DNA from: Vibrio mangrovi
GTDB taxonomy: Bacteria > Pseudomonadota > Gammaproteobacteria > Enterobacterales > Vibrionaceae
Length of the DNA: 64,000 bases
NCBI RefSeq assembly: GCF_024346955.1
Contig: NZ_AP024883.1
Span: 3,224,001 to 3,288,000 of the forward strand
Direction of reading: 5' to 3'
The notes below the pieces were generated by a model. It was not told the origin of the DNA, did not search any database, and was given only the letters and a program-made list of their open reading frames with translations. Made by a program: the position numbers and the translations under genes. This document shows positions 7,952 through 16,718 of this stretch, one piece after another. The first letter of the stretch is position 1; the number at the start of each line of letters is the position of its first letter.

Positions 7952-8776
7952 TTACTTATTACGACGACGTACAATGTACTTGTCGGTGCGTTTGTTCTTA
8001 CGGGTCTTGAAGCCTTTAGTAGGCATACCCCAAGGAGACACAGGATGACGACCACCAGAAGTACGGCCTTCACCACCACCGTGTGGGTGATCAACCGGGT
8101 TCATCACAACACCGCGAACGGTAGGACGAACACCGCGCCAACGTGTAGCACCTGCTTTACCAAGTTCACGAAGCATGTGCTCAGAGTTGCCGACTTCACC
8201 GATAGTTGCACGGCCTTCAGCAGGCACGCGACGCATCTCACCAGAGCGCAGACGAATCGTTGCGTATGCACCGTCACGAGCGACGATCTGTGCATAAGCA
8301 CCAGCAGAACGCGCAAGCTGTGCACCTTTACCAGGTTTCAATTCAACACAGTGAACGGTTGAACCAACTGGGATATTGCGCATAGGCAGAGTGTTACCTG
8401 CTTTGATAGGCGCATCAACACCAGACTGGATCACATCACCAGCTTGAAGACCTTTTGGTGCAATGATGTAACGACGTTCACCATCTGCATAAAGAACCAG
8501 AGCGATATTTGCGCTACGGTTTGGATCGTATTCCAGACGCTCAACTTTTGCCGGAATGCCATCTTTAGTACGTTTGAAGTCAATCAAACGATAGTGTTGC
8601 TTGTGACCACCACCGATGTGACGTACTGTGATACGACCGTTGTTGTTACGACCACCGTTTTTAGAATTCTTTTCTAAAAGCGGAGCATAAGGTTTACCTT
8701 TATGCAGGTCATTATTCACAACTTTAACGACGTGACGGCGACCAGCCGAAGTCGGCTTACATTTAACAATAGCCAT
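7952..8776 (-). CDS. rplB: 50S ribosomal protein L2
   Basis: 274 residues, the family length. L2 is needed for subunit association and lies near the peptidyl-transferase centre. The conserved C-terminal signature RGVVMNPVDHPHGGGEGRT contains the functional histidine. S10 operon, between rplW and rpsS. Confidence 0.98.
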   Translation of the reverse strand: MAIVKCKPTSAGRRHVVKVVNNDLHKGKPYAPLLEKNSKNGGRNNNGRITVRHIGGGHKQHYRLIDFKRTKDGIPAKVERLEYDPNRSANIALVLYADGERRYIIAPKGLQAGDVIQSGVDAPIKAGNTLPMRNIPVGSTVHCVELKPGKGAQLARSAGAYAQIVARDGAYATIRLRSGEMRRVPAEGRATIGEVGNSEHMLRELGKAGATRWRGVRPTVRGVVMNPVDHPHGGGEGRTSGGRHPVSPWGMPTKGFKTRKNKRTDKYIVRRRNK

Positions 8777-8792
8777 TTTTCAACTACTCCTG

Positions 8793-9095
8793 TTATTCCG
8801 CGCCGCCAACGAAGTCAAGATCCTGACCTTCTTTCAAAGTTACATACGCTTTTTTCACGTCGCTACGACGGCCTTGGCGCAAACCTTGACGTTTAGTCTT
8901 ACCCTTAGCAATAAGAGTATTTACAGATTCAACTTCAACTTCAAATAGCTTTTCTACAGCTGCTTTGATCTCTTTTTTCGTTGCATCTTTCGCTACTTTG
9001 AAAACAATTGTGTTAGCTTTCTCTGCAGCCATCGTTGCTTTTTCAGAGATGTGCGGAGCACGTAGAACTTTTAGTAGACGCTCTTCGCTAATCAT
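8793..9095 (-). CDS. rplW: 50S ribosomal protein L23
   Basis: 100 residues. L23 surrounds the peptide exit and is the docking site for trigger factor and SRP. The segments LRAPHISEKATMAAEKANT and GKTKRQGLRQGRRSDVKKA are typical. Its ATG overlaps the rplD stop by four bases (ATGA), implying coupled translation. Confidence 0.98.
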   Translation of the reverse strand: MISEERLLKVLRAPHISEKATMAAEKANTIVFKVAKDATKKEIKAAVEKLFEVEVESVNTLIAKGKTKRQGLRQGRRSDVKKAYVTLKEGQDLDFVGGAE

Positions 9096-9694
9096 GCCAG
9101 CATCTCCTCAACTTGCTTAACTGCAGAAGCAGTCATAAGAACCTTGTCAAACGCGATCAGGCTGACAGGGTCGATACCTGCTGCATCACGTACGTCAACT
9201 TTATAAAGGTTACGAGCAGCTAAGAACAGATTCTCGTCTACTTCACCAGTAACGATAAGTACATCGTTAAGCTCAAGTTCTTTAAGCTTAGCTACCAGTT
9301 CTTTGGTTTTTGGAGCTTCTACTGAGAAGTCATCAACAACAATCAGACGCTCTTGACGAACCAGTTCAGAAAGAATGCTCTTCATAGCACCGCGGTACAT
9401 TTTTTTGTTTACTTTTTGGCTGTGATCCTGTGGTTTCGCAGCAAAAGTAACACCACCTGTACGCCAGATTGGGCTACGGATTGTACCAGCACGTGCACGG
9501 CCAGTACCTTTTTGACGCCATGGTTTAGCGCCACCGCCAGAAACTTCTGAACGTGTTTTTTGAGCACGAGTACCTTGACGAGCACCTGCTGCATACGCAA
9601 CAACTACTTGATGAACAAGAGCTTCGTTGAACTCACGTCCGAAAGTAGTTTCGGAAACAGTTAGTGCGTCGGCACCTTTAACCATCAATTCCAT
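9092..9694 (-). CDS. rplD: 50S ribosomal protein L4
   Basis: 200 residues. L4 has an extended loop (GGAKPWRQKGTGRARAGTIR) reaching the constriction of the exit tunnel. In E. coli L4 also represses its own operon through the leader RNA before rpsJ; the long leader seen here fits that mode. Stop codon overlaps rplW start. Confidence 0.98.
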   Translation of the reverse strand: MELMVKGADALTVSETTFGREFNEALVHQVVVAYAAGARQGTRAQKTRSEVSGGGAKPWRQKGTGRARAGTIRSPIWRTGGVTFAAKPQDHSQKVNKKMYRGAMKSILSELVRQERLIVVDDFSVEAPKTKELVAKLKELELNDVLIVTGEVDENLFLAARNLYKVDVRDAAGIDPVSLIAFDKVLMTASAVKQVEEMLA

Positions 9695-9710
9695 TACTTA
9701 CTCCTAGACG

Positions 9711-10340
9711 TTATGCTTTAACAGCTGGTTTAACGATCACGTCACCACCGATAGCACCAGGGACTGCACCTTTAATCAGAAGCAGATTGCGCTCAGCGTC
9801 AACACGTACGATCTCCAGGTTTTGAGTCGTTACACGCTCAGCACCCATGTGACCTGCCATTTTTTTGCCTTTGAACACGCGACCCGGAGTCTGACATTGA
9901 CCGATAGAACCAGGAGCACGATGCGACAATGAGTTACCGTGAGTCATATCTTGAGTGCGGAAGTTCCAGCGCTTCACAGCACCTTGGAAACCTTTACCCT
10001 TTGATGTACCAGTAACGTCTACTTTTTTTACTTCATTGAAAAGTTCAACAGTCAGTTCTGAACCAACTGAAAACTCTTCTCCGTTTTCTAAACGGAATTC
10101 CCAAAGACCGCGGCCAGCTTCAACACCTGCTTTCGCAAAGTGACCAGCTTCTGGCTTAGATACACGGTTGGCTTTTTTCGCACCAGAAGTTACTTGGATT
10201 GCAGTGTAACCGTCAGTTTCAAGTGTTTTAACCTGAGCAACACGATTCGCTTCAACCTCAACAACTGTAACTGGGATAGAAACGCCTTCTTCGGTAAATA
10301 CGCGGGTCATACCCACTTTACGTCCGACTAGACCAATCAT
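9711..10340 (-). CDS. rplC: 50S ribosomal protein L3
   Basis: 209 residues. L3 initiates large-subunit assembly with L24. The segment FRTQDMTHGNSLSHRAPGSI contains the glutamine-bearing loop that PrmB methylates in E. coli (family knowledge). S10 operon, second gene, 14 bp after rpsJ. Confidence 0.98.
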   Translation of the reverse strand: MIGLVGRKVGMTRVFTEEGVSIPVTVVEVEANRVAQVKTLETDGYTAIQVTSGAKKANRVSKPEAGHFAKAGVEAGRGLWEFRLENGEEFSVGSELTVELFNEVKKVDVTGTSKGKGFQGAVKRWNFRTQDMTHGNSLSHRAPGSIGQCQTPGRVFKGKKMAGHMGAERVTTQNLEIVRVDAERNLLLIKGAVPGAIGGDVIVKPAVKA

Positions 10341-10354
10341 TATTCTAATCTCCC

Positions 10355-10666
10355 TTAACCCAGGCTGATTTGTACATCAACGCCAGCAGCAAGATCGAGA
10401 CGCATCAGAGCGTCAACAGTTTTGTCTGTTGGCTCAACGATGTCGATTAGACGTTTGTGAGTACGGATTTCGTACTGGTCACGAGCATCTTTGTTGACGT
10501 GTGGAGAGATAAGAACAGTGAAACGCTCTTTACGAGTAGGTAGTGGAATAGGACCACGAACCTGTGCGCCGGTACGCTTTGCTGTTTCAACGATTTCCGC
10601 AGTAGAAGCATCGATCAGTTTATAATCGAAAGCTTTCAGGCGGATTCGGATACGTTGGTTCTGCAT
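10355..10666 (-). CDS. rpsJ: 30S ribosomal protein S10
   Basis: 103 residues starting [19 protein letters not shown]. An in-frame upstream extension of eleven residues is not conserved-looking and lies in the leader, so the internal ATG is used; AGCTCT and GGAGCTC-type purine-rich sequence stand before it. S10 is in the small-subunit head and is also the NusE partner of NusB in antitermination. It heads the S10 operon. Confidence 0.97.
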
Positions 10667-10925
10667 GAGACAGAGCTCCAAATTCAAAAAATTACACAAA
10701 CAATATCGCCACTCAGACTCACTTAACTGCGAGAGAATGCCGATTGATTCATGTGAAACCGTAGCTCCCTAATTGGGAACATTGTCAGCTAATTTAGATC
10801 AACTTTATATTTAAGCTAATTCATATTAACTGCGAACATAAGCTAAGTATACATTACCTGATAAATCAATAAGATATATCAGCTCCTTGCTGCTCATTGG
10901 TTCACAACTGGCTTAACCAGTGGAG
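10667..10925 (-). promoter_or_regulatory. S10 operon leader
   Basis: About 255 nt of untranslated leader between the promoter and rpsJ. In E. coli a leader at this place is the target of L4-mediated attenuation and translational repression. Here I can see one clear hairpin near the 5' end (ACTGG and CCAGT arms, about 10902-10920) but could not resolve the equivalent of the L4 hairpin by eye. Function is inferred from position. Confidence 0.5.
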
Positions 10926-10929
10926 GGGT

Positions 10930-10957
10930 ATTATACAGATAGAACGATGACATGCAA
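10930..10957 (-). promoter_or_regulatory. Sigma-70 promoter of the S10 operon
   Basis: Minus strand: -35 TTGCAT at 10957-10952 and -10 TATAAT at 10935-10930, separated by 16 bp. The -10 is a perfect match. Placed upstream of the long S10 leader and downstream of nothing but the rlmB terminator, it is the obvious start of the ribosomal protein operon. Confidence 0.8.
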
Positions 10958-11000
10958 GGTTTGCCGGAAAAATAATCGAAATCACACAGAGGAGAGAAAT

Positions 11001-11030
11001 ACTGGCTCCGCCGTGGAATCCGGAGCCAGT
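11001..11030 (-). terminator. Terminator-like hairpin after rlmB
   Basis: The arms ACTGGCTCCG and CGGAGCCAGT pair perfectly over a 10-nt loop. On the minus strand the following bases are ATTTCTCTCC, only moderately T-rich, so termination may be partial. It lies 15 bp past the rlmB stop and before the S10 promoter. Confidence 0.6.
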
Positions 11031-11045
11031 AAATATAAAGCCAAT

Positions 11046-11786
11046 CTAACGTAACAAACGCTGTCTGACCGCCTCAAAAAGGCAGATGCCGGTCGCAACA
11101 GAAACGTTTAGACTAGAAACGCTACCCGCCATCGGAATCTTAATCAGTTCATCACAGGTTTCCCGGGTCAGGCGACGCATACCATCACCTTCAGCTCCCA
11201 TCACTATCGCCAGAGGACCGGTCAGTTTCGACTGGTAAATATCCTGAGTTGCTTCTCCGGCAGTCCCGACAAACCAGACGCCATTTTCCTGTAAAGCTCT
11301 CATCGTTCTGGCCAGATTCGTGACTCTCACCAGAGGAACCGTTTCGGCCGCACCACAGGCAACTTTACTGACTGTCGCATTCATCGGCGCAGATTTATCT
11401 TTCGGAACGATCACAGCGGCCACGCCGGCAGCATCGGCATTTCTCAGACAGGCGCCAAGGTTATGCGGATCTGTCACTCCATCCAAAACCAGCAGTAAAG
11501 GCTGTTCTTCACCTTGTAAAATCACATCTAAATCATGCTCATTCAATACTTTGGCTGGTTTCACTCTTGCCATGATCCCTTGGTGACTGGCGCCTTTGGA
11601 CTTCTTATCCAATGCCTGACGATTCATCTGCTGAATCGAAATACCCAGCCCTTGCAATTCATCCAAGACCGGAAGCAGGCGACTGTCCTGCCGTTCTTTC
11701 AGGACAAAAACTTCGATCAACCGATCCGGACTTTTCTCCAGTACAGCACTCACAGCATGAATGCCATATATAAATTCATTACTCAT
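11046..11786 (-). CDS. rlmB: 23S rRNA (guanosine-2'-O)-methyltransferase RlmB
   Basis: 246 residues. RlmB methylates the 2'-O of G2251 (E. coli numbering) in the P-loop of 23S rRNA. The sequence shows the N-terminal substrate-binding domain (FIYGIHAVSAVLEKSPDRL) and the SPOUT methyltransferase domain with its three motifs: LDGVTDPHNLGACLRNADA, then GAEGDGMRRLTRETCDE, and IPMAGSVSSLNVSVATGI, which forms the knotted SAM site. It lies 10 bp downstream of rnr, so the pair is an operon as in other gamma-proteobacteria. Confidence 0.97.
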   Translation of the reverse strand: MSNEFIYGIHAVSAVLEKSPDRLIEVFVLKERQDSRLLPVLDELQGLGISIQQMNRQALDKKSKGASHQGIMARVKPAKVLNEHDLDVILQGEEQPLLLVLDGVTDPHNLGACLRNADAAGVAAVIVPKDKSAPMNATVSKVACGAAETVPLVRVTNLARTMRALQENGVWFVGTAGEATQDIYQSKLTGPLAIVMGAEGDGMRRLTRETCDELIKIPMAGSVSSLNVSVATGICLFEAVRQRLLR

Positions 11787-11796
11787 CTGTTACCTA

Positions 11797-14241
11797 TCAT
11801 TTACGAGTTTTGGCTGATTTAGATTTACCACTTCGCGCTTTTTTCTTACGGGCTTTTTCAGACTTACTCTTCTTCTTGGCCGTCTTTTTATGGCTACCAT
11901 CTTCGTCTTCTGGCCGTTTCACCGGCTCAATACTTGGTATCGCTTTCCGCTGACGGCGGGAAGTTCCTTTCTTCCCTTGCCTGGCTTCTACCTCACGTTT
12001 TTTAGCAGTTTTTCCTTCGCCGCGTAGCTTACGACTTGTTTCGACCAATTCAAAGTCAATATGACGATCATCCAGATTAACTGCCTGAACTTTGACTTTC
12101 ACGGCATCACCCAGGCGATATATCAGACCAAAACTTTCACCAATCAGGCGCTGTCCTATCGGATCATACTGATAGTAGTCATTCGCTAACGTAGAAATAT
12201 GTACCAATCCATCAATGTGCAGTTCGGTCAGACGGACAAAGAAACCAAAGCCAGTCACATTGGCGATCACACCATCCAGCACTTCACCAACATGATCCTG
12301 CATGTATTCGCATTTCAGCCAGTCAGAAACGTCTCTCGTCGCATCATCAGCCCGACGCTCTGTCATTGAACATTGCTCACCGTAATAGTCCATGTCATCA
12401 AATGAGTAATGATAACCGCCCGTCGGTGTCCAGCGATCTTTATTCGTTCCCTGATGTTTCGCAATCTGATATTTAATCGCCCGATGTAATAATAAGTCGG
12501 GATAACGTCGAATCGGAGAAGTAAAATGGGCGTAGCGTTTTAAAGCCAGTCCAAAGTGACCACAGTTATCGGGATTGTATACCGCCTGCTTCATGGAGCG
12601 GAGCAACATCGTCTGAATCAACTCATGATCAGGCCGGTTTCCTACTTGCTTCATCAGGATTGCATAGTCTGTCGGAGATGGCTCCAGCCCGCCGGTCAGA
12701 TTCAGCCCTAACTCTCCCAGAAAATCCCGGAATCCCATCAGGCGTTCTTCTCCCGGAGTCTCATGAATCCGGTACAATGCCGGCTCTTTCATTTTCTCAA
12801 CCAGAGAAGCCGATGCGATATTAGCCAGAATCATACATTCTTCAATGATTTTGTGTGCGTCATTACGGATCAACGGTTCAATCCGCTCGATTTTCCGCTC
12901 AGCATTGAAGATAAACTTCGTTTCCACAGTTTCAAACTCAATCGCACCCCGGCTTTCTCTCGCACCTTTCAGAACCTGGTACATGCGGTGCAATTCTTCC
13001 AAATGAGGAACTAATGATTCATAGCGCTCGCGAAGTTCCTCTTCACCATCCAGAATTGCGGCGACTTTGTTATAAGTCAGCCGCGCGTGAGAATTCATCA
13101 CTGCTTCATAATGTTTGTAGCCCGAGAGTTTCCCTGTGGCTGAAATCGTCATCTCACAGACCATACACAAACGGTCAACCTGCGGATTGAGCGAGCAGAG
13201 TCCATTTGACAGAATTTCCGGTAACATCGGAACAACCTGCGAAGGAAAATAAACCGAATTACCACGGTTCACTGCTTCTTTATCCAGCGCGGAATCCGTT
13301 CTGACGTAATAACTCACATCAGCAATTGCAACCCAGAGACGCCATCCGCCCCCTTTCTTTGCTTCACAATAGACGGCGTCATCAAAGTCCCGTGCATCTT
13401 CACCGTCAATCGTCACCAATGGCAGTGATCTTAAATCCACCCGTCCCTGTTTTGCTTCTTCCGGAACTTGTTCCGTAAACTGTTTCACCTGCTGCTCAAC
13501 AGCTTCTGGCCATTCATGGGGAATCTGGTGTGTACGGATTGCTATCTGCGTTTCCATACCCGGCGCCATATTCTCACCCAGAACCTCAATGACTTTCCCC
13601 ATCATTCCTCTGGAACGACTGCCCCTGTCGGTAATTTCAATCACAACGACATTCCCCATCCGGGCACCGGTGCGGGCTTCATCCGGAATCAAAATGTCAT
13701 GACTGATTCTAGAGTCGTCAGGAACCACATAAGAATACCCGTGTTCAAAGAAAAATCGCCCGACAATCTGGCTGTTTCTTTCCTCCAGAATCCGCACCAG
13801 CCGACCTTCTTTCCGGCCTTTTTTGTCGGTTCCATCCGGCTGAACTAAAACATAATCGCCGTGGATCAACGTTCTCATCTGGTGATGAGGCAGTAAAATA
13901 TCCTCTTCTTTACCTCGGTTTCCTTCCGGCCTGACCCAGCCGTGACCATCTTTATGGCCAATGACATAACCCTTAATCATCTCCAGTTTTTCCGGCAGGG
14001 CATAACACTGACGCCGGGTAAAAACGAGTTGCCCATCTCTTTCCATGGCCCTCAGGCGACGACGTAATCCTTCATACTGTTCTTCCCCTGAGAGCTGTAA
14101 CGCCTCAAACAGATCATTACGGTTCATCGGTACATTTGCCTGAGTCAGAAATTCCAGAATGAACTCTCGGCTGGGAATGGGATTGTCATAGTTATTTGCT
14201 TCACGATCAGCAAACGGATCGTTTTGAATTGTGTCAGACAT
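11797..14241 (-). CDS. rnr: Ribonuclease R
   Basis: 814 residues starting MSDTIQNDPFADREANNYD; a 42-codon upstream extension in frame is probably leader, and TTAGGAC stands at ribosome-binding distance before the ATG chosen. RNase R is a processive 3'-to-5' exoribonuclease that degrades structured RNA. Domains in order: N-terminal helix-turn-helix, two cold-shock domains, RNB catalytic domain with the acidic cluster DGEDARDFDD (about 279-288) that binds the metal ions, an S1 domain (about 640-725), and a lysine-rich tail. Co-transcribed with rlmB downstream. Confidence 0.97.
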   Translation of the reverse strand: MSDTIQNDPFADREANNYDNPIPSREFILEFLTQANVPMNRNDLFEALQLSGEEQYEGLRRRLRAMERDGQLVFTRRQCYALPEKLEMIKGYVIGHKDGHGWVRPEGNRGKEEDILLPHHQMRTLIHGDYVLVQPDGTDKKGRKEGRLVRILEERNSQIVGRFFFEHGYSYVVPDDSRISHDILIPDEARTGARMGNVVVIEITDRGSRSRGMMGKVIEVLGENMAPGMETQIAIRTHQIPHEWPEAVEQQVKQFTEQVPEEAKQGRVDLRSLPLVTIDGEDARDFDDAVYCEAKKGGGWRLWVAIADVSYYVRTDSALDKEAVNRGNSVYFPSQVVPMLPEILSNGLCSLNPQVDRLCMVCEMTISATGKLSGYKHYEAVMNSHARLTYNKVAAILDGEEELRERYESLVPHLEELHRMYQVLKGARESRGAIEFETVETKFIFNAERKIERIEPLIRNDAHKIIEECMILANIASASLVEKMKEPALYRIHETPGEERLMGFRDFLGELGLNLTGGLEPSPTDYAILMKQVGNRPDHELIQTMLLRSMKQAVYNPDNCGHFGLALKRYAHFTSPIRRYPDLLLHRAIKYQIAKHQGTNKDRWTPTGGYHYSFDDMDYYGEQCSMTERRADDATRDVSDWLKCEYMQDHVGEVLDGVIANVTGFGFFVRLTELHIDGLVHISTLANDYYQYDPIGQRLIGESFGLIYRLGDAVKVKVQAVNLDDRHIDFELVETSRKLRGEGKTAKKREVEARQGKKGTSRRQRKAIPSIEPVKRPEDEDGSHKKTAKKKSKSEKARKKKARSGKSKSAKTRK

Positions 14242-14434
14242 AAGTCGTCCTAAAGGAAGGTCATTTTTTAAAATGCTGCCTGCCGGAACATGTTTCATTG
14301 AACATGCAGAAAAGCATCGATACGGGTTGTTGATCACTATATTAGCGGGAAGTTGTGATTTCTTCAAAAAATCAGGTGGTTAAACTAGGCAAGTTTTCAG
14401 TAAAGATAACAAAACAGACTGGTGGCCTGCACGG

Positions 14435-15067
14435 CTACCAGAAAGTTTCTCTCAGTTTTGCCCGGGCGATAATATTATCGGGCATCCGCTGTTCAAGTCC
14501 CTGACGCAACATCGCAATACGTTTGTGCATCCGGGAATCGGCTGTTACGGAGTGATACAGCCATCGGTAAGCATCTTCATAATCAAGCGGGCTACCATAA
14601 TCTCTGAGCAGTAATTCAGCCAGCTTCACTCGCGCTTTCAGGTTCCCCATCGCCGAAGCTTCTCTCAGGTAGACAATCGCTCTTTCTCTGTCTTGCTGAA
14701 CAAGAATACCTTCAGCATAATAGCGCCCCAGTTGCTCAAGCGCGGTCGGCAAGCCCTGACTAGCCGCAGCCTCTATATAATACAAGCCCAGCTCTGCATC
14801 CTGAGTTACACACACGCCCGATGCCAGCATATCACCATACAAAAATTCATATGATGGTAAATTGATACGCGTTGCACGAGCAACGATATCTTCAACCAGC
14901 TGACATTTATCTGCTTTGACTCGCTCCAGATGCTTGTTCTGTTCGATTAATTGAATCAACTCAGCTTCGGAATAGATAGGGACAGGCGGTCCGACATCAG
15001 CGACAGCTGCATAGCCTGAAACGCTCAGCATCATTAACAACGAAGCTGCTACCCTTAGTAGCCTCAT
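14435..15067 (-). CDS. motX: Sodium-driven flagellar motor protein MotX
   Basis: 210 residues starting MRLLRVAASLL; an ATG two codons earlier is too close to the purine-rich AAAGAG site. MotX, with MotY, forms the T ring that anchors PomA/PomB stators around the polar flagellar basal body in vibrios. The sequence has a Sec signal peptide (about 1-20) and Sel1-like tetratricopeptide-type repeats at about 85-160 (GLYYIEAAASQGLPTALEQL and AIVYLREASAMGNLKARVKL). The location between purA and rnr is the usual one in Vibrio. A sigma-28 promoter stands upstream. Confidence 0.93.
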   Translation of the reverse strand: MRLLRVAASLLMMLSVSGYAAVADVGPPVPIYSEAELIQLIEQNKHLERVKADKCQLVEDIVARATRINLPSYEFLYGDMLASGVCVTQDAELGLYYIEAAASQGLPTALEQLGRYYAEGILVQQDRERAIVYLREASAMGNLKARVKLAELLLRDYGSPLDYEDAYRWLYHSVTADSRMHKRIAMLRQGLEQRMPDNIIARAKLRETFW

Positions 15068-15131
15068 ATACATACTCTTTTTTGAACGATCGCTTTACGA
15101 TTTCACCCTCTTTTCCCAGGGCTTAAATACC

Positions 15132-15158
15132 GTATCGGCAGACGAACAAATGACTTTA
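15132..15158 (-). promoter_or_regulatory. Sigma-28 (FliA) promoter of motX
   Basis: Minus strand: TAAAG (15158-15154), 14 bp, then GCCGATAC (15139-15132). The FliA consensus is TAAAGTTT, 11 bp, GCCGATAA; the -35 core and spacing are exact and the -10 differs only in the last base. The predicted start is about 55-60 bp before motX. Confidence 0.85.
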
Positions 15159-15214
15159 GGAGAAAGTTATTGTCGATTTTTTACACAACCCAACTGTACA
15201 TAACAATCCCTGAA

Positions 15215-15244
15215 AAAGCAAAAAGCCGGTCCTCAAAGACCGGC
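15215..15244 (-). terminator. Rho-independent terminator of purA
   Basis: GCCGGTC and GACCGGC arms (15225-15231 and 15238-15244) with a 6-nt loop, followed on the minus strand by TTTTTGCTTTTT. It lies 21 bp after the purA stop and separates purA from motX. Confidence 0.9.
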
Positions 15245-15265
15245 TTTGCTATCAAACAGTATGTG

Positions 15266-16567
15266 TTACGCAACACTGAACGGATGAACTTTAATAATAG
15301 TTTCATTCCGGTCCGGACCTGTTGAAATAATATCGACAGGAACACCCGTCAACTCTTCGATTCGCTGAACATAGTTCAGAGCAGCCTGAGGTAAATCCTC
15401 AAGTGATTTGGCACCGAATGTGCTGTCAGACCAGCCCGGCATCGTTTCATAAATCGGTGTAACATGCTCGTATGCATCGGCAGCCATCGGAGAGACTTCC
15501 GCAACCGATCCATCCTGCATTTGATAACCAGTACAGATTTTGATTTCTTTCAAACCATCCAGTACATCCAGCTTAGTCATACAGAAACCAGTAATTGAGT
15601 TGATTTGAATTGCACGACGCATCGCAACAGCATCAAACCAGCCACAACGACGTTTACGGCCTGTTGTTGCACCAAACTCCTGCCCTTTGGTTCCCAGATG
15701 TTCACCAACTTCGTCATTCAACTCCGTTGGGAAAGGACCAGCACCAACGCGGGTACAATAAGCTTTAGCAATACCAAGAATATATCCAAGGTGGCAAGGG
15801 CCGAAACCGGATCCGGCAGCAACACCGCCTGCAGTAGTATTTGAAGAAGTTACATAAGGATAAGTCCCGTGATCGATATCCAGAAGAGTTCCCTGAGCCC
15901 CTTCAAACATGATTTTGTCACCGCGCTTGCGGGCTGCATCAAGTTCATCGGTAACATCAATCACCATTGACGTTAACACGTCGGCATAGCCCATGACCTG
16001 TTCCAGAACTTCATCGTAACTGACTGGTTCAACCTTATAGAAATTGACCAGCTGGAAGTTATGATATTCCATGACTTCCTGTAGTTTTCCAGCGAAAGCA
16101 GCCCGATCAAACAGATCTCCGACACGCAAACCACGACGAGCAACTTTGTCTTCGTAAGCAGGGCCGATACCACGACCGGTTGTGCCGATGGCTTTCTTAC
16201 CACGAGCGGCTTCACGTGCCTGATCCAGAGCAATATGGTATGGCAGAATCAGAGGGCAGGCTTCAGAAATAGAAAGACGTTCACGGACAGGAATACCCCG
16301 CGCTTCCAGCTCTCCCATTTCTTTCAGAAGAGCATCCGGCGAAAGTACCACACCATTACCGATAATACATTTTACGTGTTCGCGGAGAATTCCAGATGGA
16401 ATCAAGTGAAGAACGGTTTTTTCACCGTCAATGACCAGTGTATGACCTGCATTATGGCCGCCCTGATAACGGACAACATACTTTGCATCTTCAGTAAGCA
16501 GATCAACAATTTTTCCTTTACCTTCATCACCCCATTGGGTGCCTAGTACGACTACGTTATTTCCCAT
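15266..16567 (-). CDS. purA: Adenylosuccinate synthetase
   Basis: 433 residues, family length. PurA condenses IMP with aspartate using GTP, the first step from IMP to AMP. The N-terminal GTP-binding signature QWGDEGKGK (residues 11-19) and the active-site segment GIGPAYEDKVARRGLR, with the later GATTGRKRRCGWFDAV, are all intact. Cytosolic enzyme. It is a single transcription unit here, ended by its own terminator, with motX downstream. Confidence 0.98.
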   Translation of the reverse strand: MGNNVVVLGTQWGDEGKGKIVDLLTEDAKYVVRYQGGHNAGHTLVIDGEKTVLHLIPSGILREHVKCIIGNGVVLSPDALLKEMGELEARGIPVRERLSISEACPLILPYHIALDQAREAARGKKAIGTTGRGIGPAYEDKVARRGLRVGDLFDRAAFAGKLQEVMEYHNFQLVNFYKVEPVSYDEVLEQVMGYADVLTSMVIDVTDELDAARKRGDKIMFEGAQGTLLDIDHGTYPYVTSSNTTAGGVAAGSGFGPCHLGYILGIAKAYCTRVGAGPFPTELNDEVGEHLGTKGQEFGATTGRKRRCGWFDAVAMRRAIQINSITGFCMTKLDVLDGLKEIKICTGYQMQDGSVAEVSPMAADAYEHVTPIYETMPGWSDSTFGAKSLEDLPQAALNYVQRIEELTGVPVDIISTGPDRNETIIKVHPFSVA

Positions 16568-16718
16568 CTTTCCAAATCTGATTGCTGGTTAAAAATGGAT
16601 TCTACCACCGAATGTTTCGTGATGCAGTCATTTTTTAAGCATAAAAATTTCATAAAAAAATAACTTTTTGTTCTATTTTATCATCAAAACGAAATCGTTT
16701 GCGTCGGATGCAACATCA

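Noticed and set aside
10667..10699. N-terminal extension of ribosomal protein S10
   Set aside because: S10 starts [13 protein letters not shown] in all relatives I recall; the extension is leader sequence.
14242..14367. 42-codon N-terminal extension of RNase R
   Set aside because: RNase R family proteins start near MSD; the extension is not family-like and a proper ribosome-binding site lies before the internal ATG.
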